From an uncultured Myxococcales bacterium (lineage in GTDB: Bacteria; Myxococcota_A; UBA9042; DTJE01), in NCBI GenBank assembly GCA_903857665.1, contig CAIOFV010000136.1:1-64000 (forward strand): 64,000 nucleotides of DNA, given 5' to 3'. Each line of letters opens with the position of its first letter. Within the stretch, counting starts at the first letter, position 1. A program made the position numbers and the translations under genes. Shown here piece by piece: positions 60,201 through 64,000 of this stretch. Below the pieces are notes generated by a model. The model had not been told where the DNA came from, did no database searches, and saw only the letters and a program-made list of their open reading frames with translations.

Positions 60201-62055
60201 CGAGGTCGCGTTCCCGGTGGCCGTGTACAACTACCTCGACACGGCCCAGCAGGTGCACCTGACCATCGAGGCGGGCGCCTGGGCGGACCTGACGACCGGC
60301 GCGGACGTCACGGTGGACGTTCCCGCGGGTGCGGTCACGGGGATCAACGTTGGGCTGAAGGCCAAGGTGGTCGGCTGGCACGGCGTCACGGTCACGGGCC
60401 TGGGCGGCGACGTGTCCGACGCGGTGATGCGCACGGTGGAGGTGCTGCCCGACGGGTTCGAGGTCCGCGACCAGGCCTCGGGCCGCCTGACCGCGCCCTT
60501 CACGCAGACGGTCACGTATCCCGAAACGTCGATCCCCGGCACGCCGAACCTGCTGGTCAAGGTGTTCCCCGGCGTGATGTCGCAGGTGGTGGAAGGCCTG
60601 GACAGCATCCTCCAGATGCCGTCCGGCTGCTTCGAGCAGACGACGTCCACGCTGTGGCCGGACGCGCTGGTGCTGCAGTACCAGGCGGCGTCGAACAAGA
60701 TCACGCCCGACATCGAGTTGAAGGCCCGCGACTTCACCAGCCTGGGCTACCAGCGGCTGCTGACCTTCGAGTGCACGGGCGGCGGCTTCACGTGGTTCGG
60801 CGACCCCGAGCCGGCCAACCTGATCCTGTCCGCGATGGGCGTGATGGAGTTCGCGGACATCGGGTCGGTGATGGACATCGACGAGGCCATCGTGCCGCGC
60901 ACCGCCGCGTTCATCGCGACGAAGCAGGCCGCCGACGGATCCTGGCACGAGGCGCGCGGCAGCGAGTTCGCCACGGTCCAGTACGACGACCTGATGACCA
61001 CGTGCTTCATCGGGTGGGCGCTGGGCGGTGCCAAGGCGGACGCGGGCAACGCGGTGTCGTACATCCGCGGGCACCTGTCCGCGACCACGTCCACCTACGC
61101 GCTGACGCTGTGCGCGAACGCGCTGGCGGTGCTGGACCCGAATTCGTCGGCGACCGCGGGTGCGTTCGACGACCTGGCGGGGCGGGCGGTCAGCGAGGCC
61201 GGCACCGTGCACTGGAAGGCCGACGTGTCGCAGTCCGAGTACAACTACTCCGGCGGGGACGGCAGCGACGTCGAGGCGACCGCGCTGGCCGTGCTGGCGA
61301 TGCTGAAGGCCGGCCGCAACCCGGACCTGGTGTCCCAGGCGCTGGGCTACCTGTCGTCCAAGAAGGACACCTTCGGCAACTGGGGGACCACGCACGCCAC
61401 CATCCTGACGCTGAAGGCGTTCGTGGCGTCGCTGACGTCGCTGGCGCAGGACGCGGCCGGGACGGTGACGGTGACGTTGAACGGCGCGCCCGAGCAGTCG
61501 CTGGTGGTGACCACCGACAACGCCGACGTGTTCTTCCAGTTCGACCTGTCGGGCCACGTGGACCCGATGGGCCCGAACGTGGTGGACGTGAGGTTCGACG
61601 GCACGGGCACGCTGATGTACCAGGTCGTGTGGTCGCACTTCGAGCCCGGTTCCGCGGCGAACCCCGCCGACGGGCCGCTGCAGATCGAGATGTCCTACGA
61701 CAAGACCACGATGGCGGTGAACGACATCGTCAACGTGACGGCCCGCGTGACCAACGTGTCCGCCGTGGTGGCCCCGATGGTGCTGGTGGACCTGGGCCTG
61801 CCGCCGGGGTTCGACCTGCAGGCCGACCTGCTGCAGAAGGCCGTGACGGACCGGCTGATTTCCAAGTTCGAAACGACGGATCGCCAGATCCTGGTATACG
61901 TGGACGCCATCCAGCCGGGCGAGGCGCTGACGCTGAACTACGCGCTGCAGGCCCGGCACCCGCTGAAGGTGAAGTGCCCGGACTCGAAGGCGTCGCTGTA
62001 CTACGACCCCACCAGTGTCTCGACGACCACCTGTGCCCCCCTGGAAGCCGACTAG
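57226..62055 (+). CDS. Bacterial alpha-2-macroglobulin lipoprotein with thioester motif
   Basis: 1609 residues from ATG 57226, with GGGGAGGGG upstream (an ATG at 57211 is less good). The lipobox is TGLAACF. Macroglobulin domains fill the first part, including the MG2-like TDKPLYQPGQEMDVRVLSL and a second KAIYQVGDTAAVTVLV. A bait-like, low-complexity region with PAQ-type residues and a Gly/Pro/Ala/Thr stretch near 880-920 follows. The A2M domain has RTWFPETLYVNP, then the thioester PSGCFEQT (Cys1135), and the helical thioester domain. The family traps incoming proteases after bait cleavage. It is nearly as long as Gram-negative A2Ms, and no pbpC partner is adjacent, which fits the standalone type. 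Confidence 0.93.
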   Translation: MVHRIATVLLLAAFTGLAACFGGGTPSIPVTPVPEVTATGPLSLDETDIAGVLDGTDLVLSLVLHREGEGHIAGRVVALVEPLDGTSQVQGVASFQFDSGAETVTVRLPAPSGLANPDVQAAHLLRYRVESNVGTLVGLRSLFVMMPKGQVVLLGPKTYTQGESTRVKMFARNPISSVPLAGQAVALKAVLTVDDNGTPVVTERTINVTTDEFGAAQADLTFDDAGKLDLSALTVAAGGTQIQALATCDVVRQRRVLVTTDKPLYQPGQEMDVRVLSLRKPRLHPDAGASVLIEVLDGKGNKVFKQRSVASDFGIASAKMQIASLINVGTWKIRATVGDTTTEKAVTVDRYTLPKFNAALALDRGWYLVGGTIKGTVNARYFFGKAVSGGDVKIVFSAFDVDFSDFATVTGTTDAEGLYAFTVQLPSYLVGQPLEQGKALVKASLEVTDTAGQTVSKDAAIVVAQSALSVLLIPEGGTPVAGVENIVYVFVNDPAGAPVAADVSVTVASGTPVSAATDASGVGQFTWTPDKAGAVIDVTAQTSDGQSVASQFTLVPGQSGEAVLVRSDKAIYQVGDTAAVTVLVPYAKDRVYLDFIRSGRVVREETLPLAAGRGYVEVDLDNEMAGDLVIAAYYLSNQGRIVRAEHVVFVQGADALTVTVTPDKAKYAPADGAKVAFKVTRGTTGEGVVAAIGVQVVDEAVYALSDNQPGLLRTYFQIEDAIRQPKYEIHGASFDLTGIVTDDSTDPTAQAKRQKEATAAFAALGSTGSAQAASSWDKDLAGAAAVLKPYYEKDQARVMTTLQGLSNSGSLNWDTMVPFLRDQRLFYDFFGNLYRFTSADNYTVVMHSLGPDEIDGTADDWSMSFQMWEAMYKNGEGDWNGPGGGGPTAGASDAASATDTGAVPTVPSDSGGTAPRVRTWFPETLYVNPAVITDGNGEATVQFPMADSITEWRLSALANSADGRLGSTTKGMTVFQPFFVDVSMPRVLRRGDEVAFPVAVYNYLDTAQQVHLTIEAGAWADLTTGADVTVDVPAGAVTGINVGLKAKVVGWHGVTVTGLGGDVSDAVMRTVEVLPDGFEVRDQASGRLTAPFTQTVTYPETSIPGTPNLLVKVFPGVMSQVVEGLDSILQMPSGCFEQTTSTLWPDALVLQYQAASNKITPDIELKARDFTSLGYQRLLTFECTGGGFTWFGDPEPANLILSAMGVMEFADIGSVMDIDEAIVPRTAAFIATKQAADGSWHEARGSEFATVQYDDLMTTCFIGWALGGAKADAGNAVSYIRGHLSATTSTYALTLCANALAVLDPNSSATAGAFDDLAGRAVSEAGTVHWKADVSQSEYNYSGGDGSDVEATALAVLAMLKAGRNPDLVSQALGYLSSKKDTFGNWGTTHATILTLKAFVASLTSLAQDAAGTVTVTLNGAPEQSLVVTTDNADVFFQFDLSGHVDPMGPNVVDVRFDGTGTLMYQVVWSHFEPGSAANPADGPLQIEMSYDKTTMAVNDIVNVTARVTNVSAVVAPMVLVDLGLPPGFDLQADLLQKAVTDRLISKFETTDRQILVYVDAIQPGEALTLNYALQARHPLKVKCPDSKASLYYDPTSVSTTTCAPLEAD

Positions 62056-62216
62056 GCTCTGCCTGTCGATTCCGGTCTTGCAGCGGCGGACCTCCCCTGG
62101 TGGAGGAAGCCTGCCCGCAGGGCGTCACACGGCGCGTTCCCGCCCCTCAATGACCCCCTCGGCACCCGCGCGTGCTAGCATTCTGTCGCAAGAAACCGTC
62201 GTGTCCGGGGGGCGTC
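62056..62216. other. Gap after the macroglobulin gene
   Basis: It holds no open gene. A small CCTCC-CCTGGT-GGAGG hairpin (about 62090-62106) has no T-run, and a TAGCAT -10-like box at 62176-62181 precedes the next gene by 35 bp. Confidence 0.4.
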
Positions 62217-63155
62217 ATGGACGAATTCGGGAAGCACGTGCTGCTGGGGGCGGGGGGGCCCATCTCGTCGTCGTTGGCGGAGGCACTGCTGCAGCGGCGC
62301 CAGGACGTGCGGCTGGTGTCGCGGCGCGGATACTCGCTGCCGGACGCCGAGGTCGTGCGCGCCGACCTGATGGACCCGGCGGCCATGAAGGCGGCGGTCC
62401 TGCCCGGGTGCACCGCGTACCTGCTGCCGGGCCTCAGGTACCGCGCGGACGACTGGGCGGCCCAGTGGCCCGTCATCATGCGCAACGCCATCGATGCCTG
62501 CGCGGAACGCGGCGCACGCCTCGTCTTTTTCGACAACGTGTACATGTACGGCCGCGTCGATGGGCCCATGACGGAAGACACGCCCGTGAACCCGTGCAGC
62601 CGCAAGGGGGAAATCCGGGCGGCCATCGCGGCCGACCTGCTGGACGCGACGAAAGCCGGCCGGCTGAAGGCGTGCATCGCCCGTTCGGCGGACTTCTATG
62701 GCCCCGGCTCGGGGGACAACAGCGTCCCGAACCTGATGGTGTTCCAGCGGTTGGCGAAGGGGCTGTCGGCCCAGTGGGTGGGCGACGCGGGACTGCCCCA
62801 CAGTTTCACGTACACGCCGGACTGCGGGCCGGCCATCGCGCTGCTGGCCGAGGCCGACGACGCCTGGGGCCAGGTCTGGCACCTGCCCACCGCCGCGCCG
62901 GCGCTGACCGGGGAGCAGTTCGTCGCGCTGGCGGCCGCCGCGTTCCACCGGAAGCCCGGCGTCAGCGTGCTGCGGCCCTGGATGGTGTCGATGGTCGGCC
63001 TGTTCAACCCGCTGGTGCGGGAAGTGAAGGAAATGCTGTACCAGAACACCGCGCCGTACATGTTCGATTCGTCGAAGTTCCAGCGTCGCTTCGAGTTCGC
63101 GCCCACGTCGTACGAAGCGGGCATCCTGGCGTCGGCCGAAGCCGCACGGATGTAG
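62217..63155 (+). CDS. NAD(P)-dependent epimerase/dehydratase-like protein
   Basis: 312 residues from ATG 62217, with a GGGGGG site upstream. The Rossmann start HVLLGAGGPISSSLAEALL is modified: the Gly pattern is GAGGPI instead of GxTGxxG. It then shows RRGYSLPDAEVVRADLMDPAA, FFDNVYMYGRVDGPMTE, and NPCSRKGEIRAAIAADLL, where the catalytic Tyr of YxxxK is replaced by Ser/Cys. This is an extended SDR with an atypical active site, as in the RmlD/NmrA-like groups. It may act on a sugar nucleotide or be a redox sensor. It stands alone and is divergent in type from its neighbours. Confidence 0.78.
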   Translation: MDEFGKHVLLGAGGPISSSLAEALLQRRQDVRLVSRRGYSLPDAEVVRADLMDPAAMKAAVLPGCTAYLLPGLRYRADDWAAQWPVIMRNAIDACAERGARLVFFDNVYMYGRVDGPMTEDTPVNPCSRKGEIRAAIAADLLDATKAGRLKACIARSADFYGPGSGDNSVPNLMVFQRLAKGLSAQWVGDAGLPHSFTYTPDCGPAIALLAEADDAWGQVWHLPTAAPALTGEQFVALAAAAFHRKPGVSVLRPWMVSMVGLFNPLVREVKEMLYQNTAPYMFDSSKFQRRFEFAPTSYEAGILASAEAARM

Positions 63156-63179
63156 GCGTCAGGTCCCTTCCAGCCGCCA

Positions 63180-63208
63180 TTGCCCCCCCGCAAGCAGGGT
63201 GATACCTT
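63180..63208 (+). promoter_or_regulatory. Weak candidate promoter of the last gene
   Basis: TTGCCC (63180-63185), 17-bp spacer, TACCTT (63203-63208), 33 bp before the ATG at 63242. Confidence 0.3.
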
Positions 63209-63241
63209 CCTCGGGCAAGGCTTCGGCTTGTCGGGGGAAGG

Positions 63242-64000
63242 ATGCGCCACGGACTTTCGAGCACCCTGGTATGGCTGTCAGTTGCCTTCGTGCCCGGGAC
63301 GGCGCTTGCCCAGGAGGGGCCGATACCGGTCCCGGCCGCCACGGAGTTGCCGGCGCCGCAACCGCCCGTGATGCAGGGACCCGCGTCGCAGGTGCCGGAG
63401 CAGCCGCCGCCCGTGCAGCCGCCGCCCGCGCCGCAGTTGCCGCCGCTGGCGTTGCCGACGGTGGCGCCCGGCGACCTGGCCTTCACCGAATCGTTTTCGG
63501 TGGGCCTGCCGTCGTTCAGCCTGCAGTCCCGCAACACGAACTACCAGGGGGCTGTGCAATACGTCACGCCCTCCGGCTACCTGGCGGTGGGGGGCCTGGG
63601 GTCCGCGCTGGACGGCGTGCAGGTGACCTACCCGACGACGCTCGCCTCGCTGCTGGAGCGCGGGTCGAACTGCAGCCCGGGGTCCAGCCACCATCCCTGC
63701 GTGGCGCTCAACGCCACCTTGTCGGGGTCCTACCGCCGGACCTTCGAATCCGTCCGGTACGCCTACGATCTGGTCGCCGGGTTGAGTGTGGCCCCCGGCG
63801 TGAACAGCGGCCCCGTTTCGAGCCTGGACAACACCCGGAAGACCCAGTTCACCCTGTCGCTGGCCCCGGTGCTGGGGGGCGAAATCCGCTGGTACCCGGG
63901 TCCCCAGGCCGCCGAAATGTTCCTGTACCTGGGCCAGGTCGCCAGCGACGCGTTCAACTACCAGCACTACACCGGCGTCGCCGACTCTTGGAACAACACG
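63242..64000 (+). CDS. Secreted/outer-membrane protein with Pro-rich linker (3' end outside window)
   Basis: 253 codons are open to the right edge, from ATG 63242 with GGGGGAAGG upstream. The Sec signal (MRHGLSSTLVWLSVAFV) is cleaved near TALAQ. A Pro/Gln/Ala-rich linker runs from about residue 28 to 75. The visible body has alternating strands (SYRRTFESVRYAYDLVAGL, FTLSLAPVLGGEIRWYPG) and one Cys pair (ERGSNCSPGS and HHPCVAL) that could bridge. It looks like a beta-barrel, with the same plan as the protein at 33168. I do not recognise the family. Confidence 0.72.
   Translation, partial: MRHGLSSTLVWLSVAFVPGTALAQEGPIPVPAATELPAPQPPVMQGPASQVPEQPPPVQPPPAPQLPPLALPTVAPGDLAFTESFSVGLPSFSLQSRNTNYQGAVQYVTPSGYLAVGGLGSALDGVQVTYPTTLASLLERGSNCSPGSSHHPCVALNATLSGSYRRTFESVRYAYDLVAGLSVAPGVNSGPVSSLDNTRKTQFTLSLAPVLGGEIRWYPGPQAAEMFLYLGQVASDAFNYQHYTGVADSWNNT

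Noticed and set aside
58198-61959. A 3.8-kb open frame antisense to the macroglobulin gene
   Set aside because: His/Arg/Val-rich shadow sequence without a domain; the plus strand has the thioester motif and macroglobulin domains.
1-64000. tRNA, rRNA, CRISPR arrays, insertion sequences and prophage genes
   Set aside because: I looked for T-loop-like motifs in the gaps, spaced direct repeats, transposase motifs and integrases and saw none.

Overview
The window is a high-GC stretch of a bacterial chromosome. It is gene-dense, with about 44 protein genes and no tRNA, rRNA, CRISPR array or transposase that I could find. It looks like a Myxococcota or other deltaproteobacterial lineage. The signs are many secreted lipoproteins with long Asp/Pro-rich stalks, a trypsin-like protease with MopE-type repeats and a MYXO-CTERM-like tail, slime-mould-type CTDC repeats, a Ser/Thr kinase, and OmcA/MtrC-type multiheme cytochromes. 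This assignment is inference from protein style. No marker gene fixes it.

Layout. (1) 1-8851 is a redox and envelope region: the end of a membrane-anchored multiheme cytochrome and an SppA-type peptidase on the plus strand, then, on the minus strand, an OmcA/MtrC decaheme cytochrome, a parvulin-type isomerase, a B12-binding radical SAM enzyme and a small outer-membrane-like protein. (2) 8998-29182 is a run of envelope and secreted proteins: an orphan stalked lipoprotein, a Zn-phospholipase-C-like protein, a three-gene minus-strand operon (helix-hairpin-helix barrel, lamin-tail lipoprotein, thermonuclease), the protease, a viroplasmin-type RNase H, an RSH-like HD protein, an FG-GAP/UnbV lipoprotein broken at a G10 tract, a kinase-PilZ fusion, a 19-repeat CTDC lipoprotein, a small lipoprotein and an M20 dipeptidase. 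(3) 29391-55486 is a large exopolysaccharide locus. (4) 55656-64000 holds a second B12 radical SAM enzyme, a full-length alpha-2-macroglobulin lipoprotein, an epimerase-like protein and the start of an outer-membrane protein that runs off the right edge.

The polysaccharide locus appears to be Wzx/Wzy-type. It has a nucleotide-sugar dehydrogenase and an asparagine synthase (possible amidated uronic acid), an initiating sugar transferase coupled to a degenerate GGDEF protein, glycosyltransferases fused to deacetylases, a flippase, a polymerase, a Wzz/Wzc-like protein whose Walker A lysine is replaced by arginine, a TolC-family channel, a GH9 glycanase and an AlkP-superfamily phosphodiesterase. 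Several genes are joined by GTGA or ATGA stop-start overlaps. No Wza homologue or exosortase is visible in the window.

The most unusual non-coding signal is 35267-35425, in the longest intergenic gap. It is a 29-bp nearly perfect inverted repeat that encloses two further perfect hairpins, which together would fold as a three-way junction. The second is a 50-bp dispersed repeat (27719-27768 and 56094-56143) with one copy in frame inside a coding sequence. Promoters of a consistent type (TTGnnn, 16-17 bp, then a -10 such as TAGAAT, TAGCGT or GACAAT) precede many of the plus-strand genes.
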